Assembly: GCA_019634735.1 (NCBI GenBank)
Contig: JAHCAT010000006.1
Location: forward strand, 62,001-126,000
DNA: 64,000 nucleotides
DNA from: Lysobacterales bacterium
GTDB lineage: Bacteria; Pseudomonadota; Gammaproteobacteria; Xanthomonadales; UBA2363
Direction: 5' to 3'
Part shown: piece by piece, positions 36,679 through 48,058 of the stretch
Layout: every line of letters starts with the position of its first letter
How positions within the stretch are numbered: position 1 is the first letter of the stretch
The notes under the pieces: model-generated
Told to the model about the DNA's origin: nothing
Database searches by the model: none
Seen by the model: the letters and a program-made list of their open reading frames with translations, nothing else
Made by a program: the position numbers and the translations under genes

Positions 36679-38427
36679 ATGAAGTTCCACCCCGCGCTCG
36701 CCGCCCGCTGCGGCCTGCTCATTCTCGCCGTTTTCCTCGGCGCCTGCGCCGGCGTCGGCACCGGCAGCCGTGCCGCCGACCGTGCCGAGGCCGCGTTCGC
36801 CGCCGGCGACTTCGCGCAGGCGGCCCGCGAATACCTCGAGGCCGCCAGCCGCAGTCGCGGCGCCGAAGCCGACGCGTTCAACCTGCGCGCCACGGAGAGC
36901 TACCGGCAACTCGCCGACTACGCCGCGGTCCGCCAGGTCAGCAACGGCATCCTGCACGGCAACCTGCGCCCCGGCGAACAGTTGCGCCTGGACCTTCTGC
37001 TGGCCGAGTTGGCGGTGGTCGAGGGCGAGCACGAGCGAGCCCTCGACCTGCTGACCGTCCCTGCCGACCGGGTGCCCGATCGCCTGCGCCCACGATTCCA
37101 CGACCTGCGCGCGCGCTCGCTGGTCGAGCTGGGTCAGCCGCTGGCCGCCGCGCGCGAACGGGGCGAGCAGATGCGCTTCGCCGATGCCGAGGACCAGGAG
37201 GCCCTGCAGGCCCAGGTACGACGCCTGCTCGACAGCGTCGAAGTGCGCGAGCTGTACCGGGAACGCGTGGCGATGGCGGCCGACGACCCGCTGCGCGGCG
37301 CCGCCGACGCCTCGTTGCGCGCGCGCGGCGTGACGCCGCCCCGGATGCTCGCTGGCGGCCGCGATCCGATGGCGCCGCGTGAGCCGCCGCCCACCGACGC
37401 CGATGGCCGCGCGCTCTACGGCAAGGTCGCCCTGCTGGTGCCGCTGACCGGCCAGATCGCGGCCGCCGGACAGGCGGTCCGCGACGGCTTCATGAGCGCC
37501 TACTTCGCGGGGGCCGCGCCCCGACCGGAAGTCGAAGTGATCGATTCGGGCAGCACGCCGGAAACCGCCGTGGCCGCCTATCGCCGGGCACTGGAAGGCG
37601 GCGCCGAGCGCGTGGTCGGCCCGCTGTCGCGCGAGGCGGTCAGCGCGCTGTTCCGTGAGCCGATGCTGCCGGTCCCGCTGCTCGCGCTCAACCACGCCGA
37701 TGGCGCGGTCCCGCCCGAGGGCAGCGTGCAGTTCGGCCTGCTGCCCGACGAGGAGGCGCTCGCCGCCGCCGACCGCATGCTGAGACTGGGCCTGGTGCGC
37801 GCGGTGGTGGTGCGCACCGACGAGGACTGGAGCAGCCGCGCCGCGCTCGCCTTCCGCAGCCAGTACGAGGCGGCCGGCGGCGAGGTCCTGCGCGAGGTGC
37901 CGATCAACGCCCGCGACTTCGACCTTGGAAGGCCGGCCGCAGCAGTGGCCGATGCCGGCGCCGATGCCGTGTTCCTGGCGATCGGCGCCCAGCCCGCGCG
38001 ACTGCTGGTTCCGCAGCTTCGCGCCAACGGCGTCGGCGGCACCTGGCTCGCCATGTCGCGCGTCTATGGCGGCTCGCCGATGCCGGCGCTGGACCGCGAC
38101 CTGGATGGCCTGGAGTTCTCAGATGCCCCCTGGGTGGTGGGCACCGCCAGCGGCGTGCCCAGCCGCGTCGAACTGGCACCGGCACTGCGCGGCTTGCAGG
38201 GGCCGGCGCTGCGGCTGTTCGCCTTCGGCATGGACGCCTACCGCCTGCTCGGCTACGTCGACTGGCTGTCCGGGCGCCCCTATTCCTTCGTCAACGGCGC
38301 GACCGGCGAGCTGAGCGTCGACGAATCGCGCCAGGTGCGCCGGCAGCTTGCCTGGGCCCGGTTCCGGGGCGGCGTGCCGGAACCGGTCGAGGGCGCGCTC
38401 AGCTTCGGCGACCCGCTGCAGCCGTGA
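36679..38427 (+). CDS. lpoA: LpoA-type outer-membrane lipoprotein (penicillin-binding protein activator)
   Basis: 582 residues. The signal peptide ends in lipobox LGAC with Cys23. The N-terminal half is helical TPR-like (residues 30-220). The C-terminal half, from about 245, is a periplasmic-binding-protein-like domain (VALLVPLTGQIAAAGQAVRDGF). E. coli LpoA activates PBP1A; that role is inferred. Its pairing with rsmI and yraN is the conserved rsmI-lpoA-yraN order. It is 16 bp from yraN and is probably the first gene of an operon. Confidence 0.92.
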   Translation: MKFHPALAARCGLLILAVFLGACAGVGTGSRAADRAEAAFAAGDFAQAAREYLEAASRSRGAEADAFNLRATESYRQLADYAAVRQVSNGILHGNLRPGEQLRLDLLLAELAVVEGEHERALDLLTVPADRVPDRLRPRFHDLRARSLVELGQPLAAARERGEQMRFADAEDQEALQAQVRRLLDSVEVRELYRERVAMAADDPLRGAADASLRARGVTPPRMLAGGRDPMAPREPPPTDADGRALYGKVALLVPLTGQIAAAGQAVRDGFMSAYFAGAAPRPEVEVIDSGSTPETAVAAYRRALEGGAERVVGPLSREAVSALFREPMLPVPLLALNHADGAVPPEGSVQFGLLPDEEALAAADRMLRLGLVRAVVVRTDEDWSSRAALAFRSQYEAAGGEVLREVPINARDFDLGRPAAAVADAGADAVFLAIGAQPARLLVPQLRANGVGGTWLAMSRVYGGSPMPALDRDLDGLEFSDAPWVVGTASGVPSRVELAPALRGLQGPALRLFAFGMDAYRLLGYVDWLSGRPYSFVNGATGELSVDESRQVRRQLAWARFRGGVPEPVEGALSFGDPLQP

Positions 38428-38443
38428 CCCGCACGACGCCCGG

Positions 38444-38803
38444 GTGAACCGCGCAGGCGAGCCGTTCGAAGCGCTGGCCTGCGACCACCTGCAGGCCGCC
38501 GGCCTACGGCTGCTCGCGCGCAACTTCGCCACCCGGCACGGCGAGATCGACCTGGTGATGCGCGACGGCGACACCCTGGTGTTCGTCGAGGTCCGCTATC
38601 GCGCCGGATCCGGGCACGGCGGCGGCGCCGACAGCATCACCGCCGCCAAGCGCGGCCGCCTGTCGACCGCCGCCGCGCAGTTCCTGCAGGCCAACCCACG
38701 CCTGGCCACCCTGCCCTGCCGCTTCGACGTGGTCGCCCTGGGCGGTCCGCGCGAGGCACCGCGACTGGACTGGCGACGCGCCGCCTTCGAGGCCGGCCTG
38801 TGA
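38444..38803 (+). CDS. yraN: UPF0102 endonuclease-like protein YraN
   Basis: 119 residues from GTG 38444 (VNRAGEPFEALACDHL). The restriction-endonuclease-like fold motifs are visible: GEIDLVMRDGDTLVFVEVRYR (E-x-D...E-V-R). The function of the family is not settled; DNA-related roles in recombination are suggested. It overlaps the next gene by 4 bases (GTGA). Confidence 0.93.
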   Translation: MNRAGEPFEALACDHLQAAGLRLLARNFATRHGEIDLVMRDGDTLVFVEVRYRAGSGHGGGADSITAAKRGRLSTAAAQFLQANPRLATLPCRFDVVALGGPREAPRLDWRRAAFEAGL

Positions 38804-40176
38804 GCGCGCCACCGGACCTGCTCGCGCGCCTGCGCGCGGTGCTGGCGCCGACGGCCCTGCGCACCGACCCGGCCGACTGCCTGGCCTACGGCTACGACAA
38901 TTCCCGGCGCCAGGGCATGCCGTGCGCGGTCGCCCTGCCGACCCACCGCGACCAGGTCGTGGCAATCGTCCAGGCCTGCCGCGCCCATGGCGTGGCCTTG
39001 ACCGCGCGCGGCCGCGGCACCGGCACGACCGGCGCTGCGGTGCCCCCCGACGGCGCGCTGGTGGTCTCCTTCGAGCGCATGGACCGGATCGTCGCCATCG
39101 ATCCCGAACAGCGCCTGGCCGTGGTCGAGCCGGGCGTGCTCAACGGCGACCTGCAGGCGGCCGCCGCGGCGCACGGCTTCTTCTGGCCGCCGGATCCGAC
39201 CAGCGCACCCTGGTCGACGGTCGGCGGCAACCTCGCCTGCAATGCCGGCGGGCCGCGCACGGTCAAGTACGGCGCCAGTCGCGACAACGTGCTGGCGGTC
39301 ACCGCGGTCGACGGCCAGGGCCGCCTGTTCGACAGCGCCCGGCCGCTGGCCAAGCAGGCCATGGGTTACGACCTGGCCCGCCTGCTGGTCGGCAGCGAGG
39401 GCACCCTGGCGCTGATCGTCGAGGCCACCGTGCGCCTGTTGCCACGGCCCGAGGCCAGCCGGGCCCTGGCGGCCGCATTCCGCGACGTCGCGGCAGCCGC
39501 GCAGGCGGTGACCCGGATCATGGCGCAGGCGGCCACCCCATCGGCGCTGGAGTTCCTGGACGGCAAGTCGCTGGCGCTGGCGCGCGCGCGCGCCGGCGAT
39601 GCTGTGCCGCAGGCGGGCGCCCTGCTGCTGATGGAGGTCGATGGTCCCGCCGCCTCGCTGGACGGCCAGGTGGCGGCCCTGCGTGCCGCGGCGGACGTCG
39701 AGGGACTGCTCGACTTCCGGGAGGCCGGCGAGGACGGCGGGCGCGAATCCCTGTGGGCGGCGCGCACGGCGCTGTCGCCGGCGCTGCGTGCGGTCGCGCC
39801 GAAGAAGATCAACGAGGACATCGTGGTGCCGGTGCCGCGCCTGCCCGAGCTGACCGCCTTCCTGGATGTCCTGGAAGCCGAGAGCGGCATCGCCATCGTC
39901 TGCTTCGGCCATGCCGGCAACGGCAACCTGCACGTCAACCTGATGTACGACCCCGCCGATCCGGCCCAGGCGGCCGCCGCGCCGCTCGCGCTGCAGCGCC
40001 TGTTCGGGCGGGTGCTGGAACTGGGCGGCAGCCTGTCCGGCGAACACGGCATCGGCCTGGACAAACGGCCGTTCATGCCGCAGGCGCTGGATCCGGTCGC
40101 GCTCTCGCTGATGGCGGGCATCCGCCAGGCATTCGATCCCGACGGCATCCTCAATCCCGGCAAGCTGCTGCCGTAG
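38800..40176 (+). CDS. FAD-linked oxidase (GlcD/D-lactate dehydrogenase type)
   Basis: 458 residues from GTG 38800. The N-terminal FAD-binding PCMH domain has TARGRGTGTTGAAVPPDG, PSTIGG-like WSTVGGNLACNAGGPRTVKYG and VGSEGTLALIVEATV. The C-terminal FAD-oxidase domain has the metal and substrate His motifs CFGHAGNGNLHVNLM and SGEHGIGLDKRPFM. This pattern fits flavin dehydrogenases of 2-hydroxy acids (D-lactate, glycolate, D-2-hydroxyglutarate). No Fe-S partner subunit lies beside it. The substrate is not decided. Confidence 0.9.
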   Translation: MSAPPDLLARLRAVLAPTALRTDPADCLAYGYDNSRRQGMPCAVALPTHRDQVVAIVQACRAHGVALTARGRGTGTTGAAVPPDGALVVSFERMDRIVAIDPEQRLAVVEPGVLNGDLQAAAAAHGFFWPPDPTSAPWSTVGGNLACNAGGPRTVKYGASRDNVLAVTAVDGQGRLFDSARPLAKQAMGYDLARLLVGSEGTLALIVEATVRLLPRPEASRALAAAFRDVAAAAQAVTRIMAQAATPSALEFLDGKSLALARARAGDAVPQAGALLLMEVDGPAASLDGQVAALRAAADVEGLLDFREAGEDGGRESLWAARTALSPALRAVAPKKINEDIVVPVPRLPELTAFLDVLEAESGIAIVCFGHAGNGNLHVNLMYDPADPAQAAAAPLALQRLFGRVLELGGSLSGEHGIGLDKRPFMPQALDPVALSLMAGIRQAFDPDGILNPGKLLP

Positions 40177-40364
40177 CGCGCCCGGGGCTTGCCCAGGCTG
40201 ACCGGGCCCGCCTGCTGCAAGCTCGACCCGCATCCTTCGCGCCGGATCCAGGGCGATCCGCTGGCAGCTTTGACCCCACCGGGTGGCGGCACCTGCCCGA
40301 TGGCGGCCGCGGACGCCGTCGCACAGCCGGCAGGCCGACGGGTGCGACCGTTCCGGGCGCGCCG

Positions 40365-40841
40365 CTACAAGAACCGCGCCGCGAGCAACAGCAGGACGGC
40401 AGCGTAGGCGCCAGCGGCGAGGTCGTCCAGCACGATGCCGAGGCCGCCCGGCAGGCGCTCCAGGGCCGGCATCGGCCAGGGCTTGGCGATATCGAAGATC
40501 CGGAACAGCACGAACGCCGCCAGCCACCAGGGCCAGGCCGGCGGCGCCGCCAGCAGGGCCAGCCATTGGCCGGCCAGTTCGTCGCTGACCACGCAGCCGG
40601 GATCCTTGCGACCCAGCCGGCGCGCCGCCCAGTCGGCGGCCAGCACGCACGGGCCGATCGCCAGGACCACCGCGACCGCCTGCAAGGTGATCGAGGGCGA
40701 GGCCTGCAGGAAGGCCAGCCAGAGCGCCAGCGCGACCAGCGAGCCGGCGGTGCCGGGCGCCTTCGGCAGCAGGCCGCTGCCGAAGCCGGTGGCCAGCCAG
40801 CCCAGCGGATGCCGCAACAGCGCGACGGGCGGGACGCTCAT
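40365..40841 (-). CDS. pgpA: Phosphatidylglycerophosphatase A
   Basis: 158 residues, an inner-membrane lipid phosphatase that makes phosphatidylglycerol. Family motifs: GFGSGLLPKAPGTAGSL, VSDELAGQW, FRIFDIAKPWP, and VLDDLAAG. Three or four membrane segments. ATGA overlap with thiL. It is the last gene of the rib/nus operon; the thiL-pgpA pairing is widely conserved in proteobacteria. The gap of 188 bp to the convergent FAD oxidase shows no clear hairpin. Confidence 0.95.
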   Translation of the reverse strand: MSVPPVALLRHPLGWLATGFGSGLLPKAPGTAGSLVALALWLAFLQASPSITLQAVAVVLAIGPCVLAADWAARRLGRKDPGCVVSDELAGQWLALLAAPPAWPWWLAAFVLFRIFDIAKPWPMPALERLPGGLGIVLDDLAAGAYAAVLLLLAARFL

Positions 40842-41803
40842 GACCGGAAATGATCCCATCCGGCCCGTGCCAGCGGCACCGGCCGGCCGTTGCGGTCGAC
40901 CACCGCAAGACCGGCCCCGGATTCGACCGTTCCGATCCGCGCGACCGGGGTCCCGGCCGCCGCCGCCGCGGCGGCGGCCGCGTCGATCCGGTCGGCCGGC
41001 ACGGTGAAGCACAGCTCGTAATCGTCGCCGCCCGCCAGGGCCAGCGTGCGCGCCTGCGTCGCGCCCAGCAGCGCGGTCGCCAGTTCGCCGCAGGGCACGG
41101 CATCGGCGTCGATGCGCGCGCCGACGCCGCTGGCGTCGAGCAGGTGACCCAGGTCCGCGACCAGGCCATCGGAGACGTCGATGGCCGCGCTGGCCACGCC
41201 GCGCAGGGCGCGACCCAGCGCCAGGCGCGGCGTCGGCCGGGTGAGCCGGGCCATCAACGGTGTCAGTTCCGGCTCACCGCGCCGGTCCCACAGGGCCAGT
41301 GCGGCGGCGGCATCGCCCAGCGTGCCGCTGACGAAGATGGCGTCGCCGGCCGCGGCGCCGGCCCGGCGCAGAGCGGCGCCGGGCGGCAATTCGCCCAGGC
41401 AGGTGACGGTCACCGTCAGCACCGGCCCGCGGGTCAGGTCGCCACCGGCCAGGGCCAGGCGGTGCGGCTGCGCCAGCACCTCCCAGCCGGCGCAGAAGTC
41501 CTCGATCCAGTCGGCACCCGGATCGGCCGGCAACGTCAACGCCAGCAGCGCCACCGCCGGGCGTGCGGCCATCGCGGCCAGGTCGCTCAGGTTCACCGCG
41601 AGCGCCTTCCAGCCCAGGTCGAATGGCGACGTCCCGACGGGGAAATGGCGTCCCTCGACCAGGGTGTCGCAGCACGCGACCACATGCATTCCGTGGCCAG
41701 GGCGCCAGACCGCGGCATCGTCGCCGTTGCCGACCTCGAGGCGATCGGCACCGGTCGCGCCGAGACGCCGGCGCAGCCGGGCGATCAGTTCGAACTCGGA
41801 CAT
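40838..41803 (-). CDS. thiL: Thiamine-monophosphate kinase ThiL
   Basis: 321 residues from ATG 41803 (MSEFELIARLRRRLG). Phosphorylates thiamine monophosphate to the active diphosphate, the cofactor also needed by the ThDP enzyme at 31-33 kb. Motifs: GNGDDAAVW, CCDTLVEGRHF, LAVNLSDLAAMAARP, AGGDLTRGP, AIDVSDGLVADLGH, GGDDYELCF. The gap of 72 bp from nusB is the largest in the operon apart from the ribH region. Confidence 0.96.
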   Translation of the reverse strand: MSEFELIARLRRRLGATGADRLEVGNGDDAAVWRPGHGMHVVACCDTLVEGRHFPVGTSPFDLGWKALAVNLSDLAAMAARPAVALLALTLPADPGADWIEDFCAGWEVLAQPHRLALAGGDLTRGPVLTVTVTCLGELPPGAALRRAGAAAGDAIFVSGTLGDAAAALALWDRRGEPELTPLMARLTRPTPRLALGRALRGVASAAIDVSDGLVADLGHLLDASGVGARIDADAVPCGELATALLGATQARTLALAGGDDYELCFTVPADRIDAAAAAAAAAGTPVARIGTVESGAGLAVVDRNGRPVPLARAGWDHFRS

Positions 41804-41875
41804 GGCCCAGGTTGCTGCGGCAGCGAAGGCCGGCCGGAACGGGAGGCGCGACGCAGGGTCATCGGCCGGCAACGC

Positions 41876-42322
41876 TCAGGCCCGGTACTCGGCCCGACGC
41901 AGGCGTGCGGCCAACTGGTCGAGCACGCCGTTGACGTAGGCGTGGCCCTGCTCGTTGCCGAAGCGCTTGGCCAGTTCCAGCGCCTCGTTGAGCACCACCT
42001 TGTAGGGCACGTCGATGCGGTTGATCAGTTCCCAGGCGGCCAGCCGCAACACCGCGCGCTCGATCGGATCGACCTGCGCCAGCGGCCGGTCGAGCACCTG
42101 GCCGAGCTGGGCGTCCAGCTGCTCGACCTGCGTCTCGACGCCGGCGATCAACGCCTTGAAATACTCGAGGTCGGCGGTCTCGTCGTCCTGCTCATGGGCG
42201 AACTGCTGCTCGACCTGGCGCATCGGATAGCCGCTGAGCTGCCAGGCGTAGACCGCCTGCAGGGCGCGCCGGCGCGCCCGGGTGCGCAGCAGCCGCTCGT
42301 TGCGGTCGAGGGCGCCGGTCAT
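41876..42322 (-). CDS. nusB: Transcription antitermination factor NusB
   Basis: 148 residues, helical; binds boxA RNA with NusE for rRNA antitermination. [35 protein letters not shown] and [17 protein letters not shown] are diagnostic. ATGA overlap with ribH, the normal ribH-nusB order. Confidence 0.96.
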   Translation of the reverse strand: MTGALDRNERLLRTRARRRALQAVYAWQLSGYPMRQVEQQFAHEQDDETADLEYFKALIAGVETQVEQLDAQLGQVLDRPLAQVDPIERAVLRLAAWELINRIDVPYKVVLNEALELAKRFGNEQGHAYVNGVLDQLAARLRRAEYRA

Positions 42323-42771
42323 CGCGCCATCCCCGCCAGCAGGCGGGCCATCTCGAGGGCGGCCAGGGCCGCCTCCTCGCCCTTGTTGCCCAGCGCCCCG
42401 CCGGCGCGGGCCTCGGCATCCGCGTAGCGTTCGACCGCCAGCACGCCGTTGGCGACCGGCACACCGGAGGTGAGCTGCACGGTCATCAGGCCGCGCGCGC
42501 ACTCGTCGGCGACATGCTCGAAGTGGCGGGTCTCGCCGCGCACCACGCAGCCCAGGGCGACCAGGGCCAGCACCTCCTCGCGGTCGGCGTGGTGGGCCGC
42601 GGCCAGCGGCAGCTCCCAGGCACCCGGAACCTCGACCACCTCGATGGCATCGGCTGCGACGCCGGCCGCCGCCAGGGTGGCGCGTGCGGCGGCCAGCATC
42701 GGACGCACCACCGCGTCGTTCCAGCGGGAGTGCACGATCACGAATTGGCCGTCGGGAAGGACGCTGGACAT
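42319..42771 (-). CDS. ribH: 6,7-dimethyl-8-ribityllumazine synthase
   Basis: 150 residues from ATG 42771. Condenses the ribityl-aminouracil with the 4-carbon product of RibB. Motifs: [37 protein letters not shown], and [17 protein letters not shown] with the [15 protein letters not shown] end. The active-site His lies in RHFEHV. Overlaps nusB by 4 bases. Confidence 0.96.
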   Translation of the reverse strand: MSSVLPDGQFVIVHSRWNDAVVRPMLAAARATLAAAGVAADAIEVVEVPGAWELPLAAAHHADREEVLALVALGCVVRGETRHFEHVADECARGLMTVQLTSGVPVANGVLAVERYADAEARAGGALGNKGEEAALAALEMARLLAGMAR

Positions 42772-42832
42772 GGCTGCTCGGGCAGTCGGCACGCGCCGGG
42801 GCGCGTGGCCGCCGGGCGCCGGCCGGGGGCGG

Positions 42833-43918
42833 TCAGGGGGCTGCGAAGTCTACCACTTCGATGCCGAAGCCAGCCAAGGCGGGATAGGCGCGCGGCGTGC
42901 CCAGCAGGTGCAGCCGGCGCAGGCGCAGGTCGGCCAGGATCTGCGCGCCCAGCCCGGTGCGCCGCCACTGGCGCAGCAGGTCGGAATCCCCCGGATCGAC
43001 GCCGGTCAGCGCCGCCAGCGCGTCGCCGCCGCCCGGTGCGGCCAGGATCAGCAGGCAGCCGTGCCGGGCCTGGGCGATCCGCGCGAACGCCTGGTGCAGC
43101 GGCAGGCTGACGCCGTCGTCGCGCAGGTGCAGCAGGTCGCTGAGCGGCGTCTGCACGTGCACCCGGGTCAGCACCACGTCGTCCGGCGCCGGGTCGCCAT
43201 GCAGCAGGGCGTAGTGGGTGCCGCCCTCGATGCGGTCGCGGTAGACGACCAGGCGGAACGGCCCGTACAGGGTGTCGACGTCGCGCTCGAGCACGCGGTC
43301 GATGCTGGACTCGTGCTGCAGGCGGTGCCGGATCAGGTCGGCGATGCTGCCCATCTTCAGGCCGTGCCGGGCGGCGAAGCGCTCCAGCTCGGGCCGCCTG
43401 GCCATGGTGCCGTCCTCGGCCATGATCTCGACGATCACCGCCGACGGGTCGAGCCCGGCCAGGCGCATGTAGTCGACGCCGGCCTCGGTGTGGCCGGCGC
43501 GCACCAGCACGCCGCCGTCCTCGGCCATCAGCGGGAAGATGTGGCCGGGCTGCACGACATCGTCGGGGCCGCTGGCCGGGTCGACCGCGGTGCGCACGGT
43601 CAGCGCGCGGTCGTGCGCGGAGATGCCGGTGCTGACGCCGCGCGCGGCCTCGATCGACACCGTGAACTTGGTGCTGTGCCGGCTGCGGTTGTCGCGCACC
43701 ATCAGCGGCAGGCGCAGGCGCTCGCAGTGCCCGCGGGTCAGGGTCAGGCAGATCAGGCCGCGGCCCTCGCGGGCCATGAAGTTGATGTCCTCCGGCCGCA
43801 CGTGCTGGGCCGCCATCAGCAGGTCGCCCTCGTTCTCGCGGTCCTCGTCGTCGAGCACCACGATCATGCGGCCGGCGCGCAGCTCTTCCAGCAGTTCGGG
43901 GACGGGGGCGAAGGTCAT
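42833..43918 (-). CDS. ribBA: RibB with degenerate RibA-like domain (RibBX type)
   Basis: 361 residues. The N-terminal half is an intact 3,4-dihydroxy-2-butanone-4-phosphate synthase: [46 protein letters not shown] and [14 protein letters not shown]. The C-terminal half (from about 210) aligns with GTP cyclohydrolase II in position, but the zinc motif (Cys-x2-GD...Cys-x-Cys) is absent and the half has only one cysteine (RHGC). GTP cyclohydrolase II activity is therefore unlikely; a separate ribA would be needed elsewhere. 50 bp after ribE. Confidence 0.92.
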   Translation of the reverse strand: MTFAPVPELLEELRAGRMIVVLDDEDRENEGDLLMAAQHVRPEDINFMAREGRGLICLTLTRGHCERLRLPLMVRDNRSRHSTKFTVSIEAARGVSTGISAHDRALTVRTAVDPASGPDDVVQPGHIFPLMAEDGGVLVRAGHTEAGVDYMRLAGLDPSAVIVEIMAEDGTMARRPELERFAARHGLKMGSIADLIRHRLQHESSIDRVLERDVDTLYGPFRLVVYRDRIEGGTHYALLHGDPAPDDVVLTRVHVQTPLSDLLHLRDDGVSLPLHQAFARIAQARHGCLLILAAPGGGDALAALTGVDPGDSDLLRQWRRTGLGAQILADLRLRRLHLLGTPRAYPALAGFGIEVVDFAAP

Positions 43919-43968
43919 GGCGGTTGGTGTCGGTGTGCTGTCGTTGGTGCGGCCCGGCGGCCGCGCGT

Positions 43969-44580
43969 CTACTGGCCGGAGGCCTCGTCGCGCCAGGCCA
44001 GCAGCCGCTCGACGTAGCGGGCGACCTGGTCGACTTCGAGGTTGACGGCGTCGCCCGGCGCCAGGGTGCCCAGGGTGGTGTGGGCCAGGGTATGCGGGAT
44101 CAGGTTGACGGTGAAGCCGTCGGTGTCGACCGCGTTGACGGTCAGGCTGGTGCCGTCGACGGTGATCGAGCCCTTCGGGGCCAGGTAGCGGCGCAGCGCC
44201 TGCGGCACCTCGAAGCGGAACACCCGGGACAGACCGTCGTCGCCGATCGAACGCAGGTGGCCGATGCCGTCGACGTGGCCGCTGACCAGGTGGCCGCCCA
44301 GGCGGTCCCCGGCACGCAGCGCGCGCTCCAGGTTGACGGCATCGCCGGCATTGCGCCGTCCCAGCGTGGTCAGGCGCAGGGTTTCGCCGGAGACGTCGCA
44401 GTCGAAGCGCCGACCGGCCATGCCGGCGACGGTCAGGCAGACGCCGGCGACGGCGATGCTCTCGCCCAGGACCAGGGCTTCGCCGGGCAGGTTTTCGGCA
44501 TCGATGGCCAGGCGCAGGCCACCGTCGTGCGGGGCGGTGCTGGCGATGCGGCCGATGGCGGTGACGATGCCGGTGAACAT
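43969..44580 (-). CDS. ribE: Riboflavin synthase alpha chain
   Basis: 203 residues. Two lumazine-binding repeats: MFTGIVTAIGRI with ESIAVAGVCLTV and SGETLRLTTLG, then GGHLVSGHVDGIGH with GSITVDGTSLTV and IPHTLAHTTLG. Makes riboflavin from two lumazines. It sits between ribD and ribBA; no FMN riboswitch is seen in either gap. Confidence 0.96.
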   Translation of the reverse strand: MFTGIVTAIGRIASTAPHDGGLRLAIDAENLPGEALVLGESIAVAGVCLTVAGMAGRRFDCDVSGETLRLTTLGRRNAGDAVNLERALRAGDRLGGHLVSGHVDGIGHLRSIGDDGLSRVFRFEVPQALRRYLAPKGSITVDGTSLTVNAVDTDGFTVNLIPHTLAHTTLGTLAPGDAVNLEVDQVARYVERLLAWRDEASGQ

Positions 44581-44596
44581 GGGGCGCAGGACTCGC

Positions 44597-45727
44597 TCAG
44601 GAAGGCGGCAGGGGCGGCCGCAGCAAGACACGCAGGTCGTCGCCGACCTGGCGGACATCGTGCCAGCGCCAGGCTCGGGCCTGCTCCAGGCCGGCCAGGG
44701 GCGGCAGGGCTAGCAACGCCCGGCCGGCATCGCCCAGCAGACGGGGCGCAAGGTATAGCAGCAGCTCGTCGCACAGACCGGCGGCCACGAAGGCGCCCGC
44801 CAGGGTGGCGCCAGCCTCGACCTGGACTTCGTTGCAGCCGCGCCCGGCCAGCGCCGCGAGCACCTGACCCAGGTCCAGCCGGCCGCCTGTCGCAGCCAGC
44901 GCCAGGCGCTCGACGGCGGCGAATCGTGGCGGCACCGTCGTCGCGGCGGCGTGCATGACCAGGGTCGGGGCGCTGCCATCCAGCAGGTGGTGGCCATCCG
45001 GAACGGTCAGGCCGGCGTCGAGGAGCACGCGCAGCACCGGTGCCGGCGTCGGCTCGGGCGCGCCGCCCGCCGGCCAGCGCAGGGTCAGCCGGGGGTCGTC
45101 CAGTCGCGCGGTACCGGCGCCGGTCAGCAGCGCGCAACTGCGGGCGCGCCAGCACATCACGTCGGCGCGGGCCGCGCTCCCGGTGATCCATTGGCTGCGA
45201 CCGTCGGCGAGCGCGGTGCGCCCGTCCAGGCTGGCGCCGAGCTTGATGCGCAGCCAGGGCCGGCCGCGTTCGATGCGGCTGAAGAAGCCGCGGTTGAGCT
45301 CGCGCGCCTGTGCGCGCATCAGGCCCTGTTCGACGACCACGCCGGCCGCGCGCAGGCGCGCCAGGCCATCGCCCTCGTCCTGGAAGCCGTCCTCGCTGGC
45401 GAACACCACGCGCGCGACGCCGGCCGCGACCAGGGCGTCGGCGCAGGGCGGCGTACGGCCGTGGCGGCCGCAGGGTTCCAGGGTGACGTAGGCGGTGGCG
45501 CCGTGCGCCCGGGCACCGGCGTCGGCGAGGGCATGGACTTCGGCATGGGCCTCGCCGGCGCGCTGGTGCCAGCCGCGGCCGACGATGTCGCCGCCGTGCG
45601 CCAGCACACAGCCGACCATCGGGTTCGGCCGGGTCGTGTGGCTGCCGCGCGCCGCCAGGCGCAGGGCGTGGGCCATGTGGGCGTGGTCGATGGCGGAGAA
45701 GGCGGTGGCCCCAGGGTGCGCGTTCAC
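44597..45727 (-). CDS. ribD: Bifunctional deaminase/reductase RibD
   Basis: 376 residues from GTG 45727, which overlaps the nrdR stop (GTGA); an internal ATG at 45676 is less likely. N-terminal zinc deaminase: [35 protein letters not shown]-terminal NADPH reductase: [41 protein letters not shown]. It follows nrdR as in many proteobacteria. Confidence 0.95.
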   Translation of the reverse strand: MNAHPGATAFSAIDHAHMAHALRLAARGSHTTRPNPMVGCVLAHGGDIVGRGWHQRAGEAHAEVHALADAGARAHGATAYVTLEPCGRHGRTPPCADALVAAGVARVVFASEDGFQDEGDGLARLRAAGVVVEQGLMRAQARELNRGFFSRIERGRPWLRIKLGASLDGRTALADGRSQWITGSAARADVMCWRARSCALLTGAGTARLDDPRLTLRWPAGGAPEPTPAPVLRVLLDAGLTVPDGHHLLDGSAPTLVMHAAATTVPPRFAAVERLALAATGGRLDLGQVLAALAGRGCNEVQVEAGATLAGAFVAAGLCDELLLYLAPRLLGDAGRALLALPPLAGLEQARAWRWHDVRQVGDDLRVLLRPPLPPS

Positions 45728-46251
45728 GGCTTGCGGCGCGGTCCGCCGGGGCTGGCGCCGGAATCGAGCAACGGCAACTGCTTGCCCTCCAGCACCGGGA
45801 TGTCGCGCTCCAGGCGCTCGATCTCCTCGCGGAACGCCTGGACGTCCTCGAAGCGCCGGTACACCGAAGCGAACCGGACGTAGGCGACCTGGTCGAGCGG
45901 CCGCAGGGCCTCCATCACCCATTCGCCGATCCGACGCGCCGGCACCTCGCGCTCGGCACTGCGACGCAGGGCATCGATGATGCCGGCCAGCACCCGGTCC
46001 ACGGCGTCGGCGGCCACCGGCCGCTTGTGCAGGGCGAGCTCCAGCCCGGCGCGCAGCTTGGCCTCGTCGAAAGCCTCGCGGCGGCCGTCGTGCTTGACGA
46101 TCGCCGGCAGCTTCAGCTCGGCCGTCTCATGGGTGTTGAAGCGGGCGCCGCAGGAGGGGCACTCGCGGCGGCGGCGCACCGTTGCGCCGTCCTCGCTGAG
46201 TCGCGAGTCGATGACCCGGGTGTCGTCGTGCTGGCAGAAGGGGCAGTGCAT
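45724..46251 (-). CDS. nrdR: Transcriptional repressor NrdR
   Basis: 175 residues. Zinc ribbon CPFC...CPSC (residues 3-34), then an ATP-cone domain from about residue 49 ([18 protein letters not shown]). It represses ribonucleotide reductase genes in response to dATP. The start overlaps the stop of the upstream small membrane gene as TGATG. The C-terminal Pro/Gly-rich tail is a little longer than usual. Confidence 0.96.
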   Translation of the reverse strand: MHCPFCQHDDTRVIDSRLSEDGATVRRRRECPSCGARFNTHETAELKLPAIVKHDGRREAFDEAKLRAGLELALHKRPVAADAVDRVLAGIIDALRRSAEREVPARRIGEWVMEALRPLDQVAYVRFASVYRRFEDVQAFREEIERLERDIPVLEGKQLPLLDSGASPGGPRRKP

Positions 46252-46729
46252 CAGGGGGGGACCGGGGACCGGGGACCGGGGACCGGTGGCGAAGGCGGGG
46301 CCGTGAAGGCGCCGCGAGCGGACCCGCGCAGCACCAGCAGTGCGAGCGCCACCGGCAACAGCAGCGGGCCGGCGGCGAGCGCGATCCACTCGCCGTCGCG
46401 CAAAGGCAGGCTCGCCGGGAGCCAGACCGAGGCCGCCGCCATGCCGGCCAGCAGTGCCGGCCACCACGGCCAGGCGCGCCTGCGCAGCGACGCGCGCCCG
46501 CCGTGCACGTAGGACACCGACAGGGTCAGTGCAGCAATCACGCCGACCAGCCCGGCCAGTCCCCACAGCATGAGCAGCAGGCTGCCCGCATCGCCGGACA
46601 TCGCCCCGGCCAGGCCGTAGAACAGACCCACCGACGCCAGCCAGCCCCCGAACACCACGGTCGGCGCGCCCAGCGCCAGCGCGGCGACGGCGAATGTCGT
46701 CCTGGCGAAACGCCCGTCGCCGGCTGCGG

Positions 46730-46733
<4 letters not shown>
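46251..46733 (-). CDS. Small membrane protein between glyA and nrdR, unknown function
   Basis: 160 residues from GTG 46733, which overlaps the glyA stop (GTGA). Four hydrophobic segments ([72 protein letters not shown]). Overlapping starts and stops on both sides argue that it is a real operon member. Its last 12 residues ([11 protein letters not shown]) are encoded by a GGGGACC heptamer array, which also supplies the end of the frame. Confidence 0.65.
46257..46286. repeat. Heptamer array inside a gene end
   Basis: Four GGGGACC units on the plus strand, within the 3' end of the minus-strand membrane-protein gene. Here the G-rich strand is opposite to the gene direction, unlike the other arrays. 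Confidence 0.85.
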
Positions 46734-47998
<1,265 letters not shown>

Positions 47999-48058
47999 GG
48001 GCTGGGGACCTTGCGATGCGAAGACGCATGATACCTTGGCGCCCCCCTCGATGGCCCG

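Noticed and set aside
43919..43968. FMN riboswitch in front of the riboflavin genes
   Set aside because: The gaps in the rib operon are 50 bp or less near ribBA and I see no riboswitch core sequence there or before ribD.
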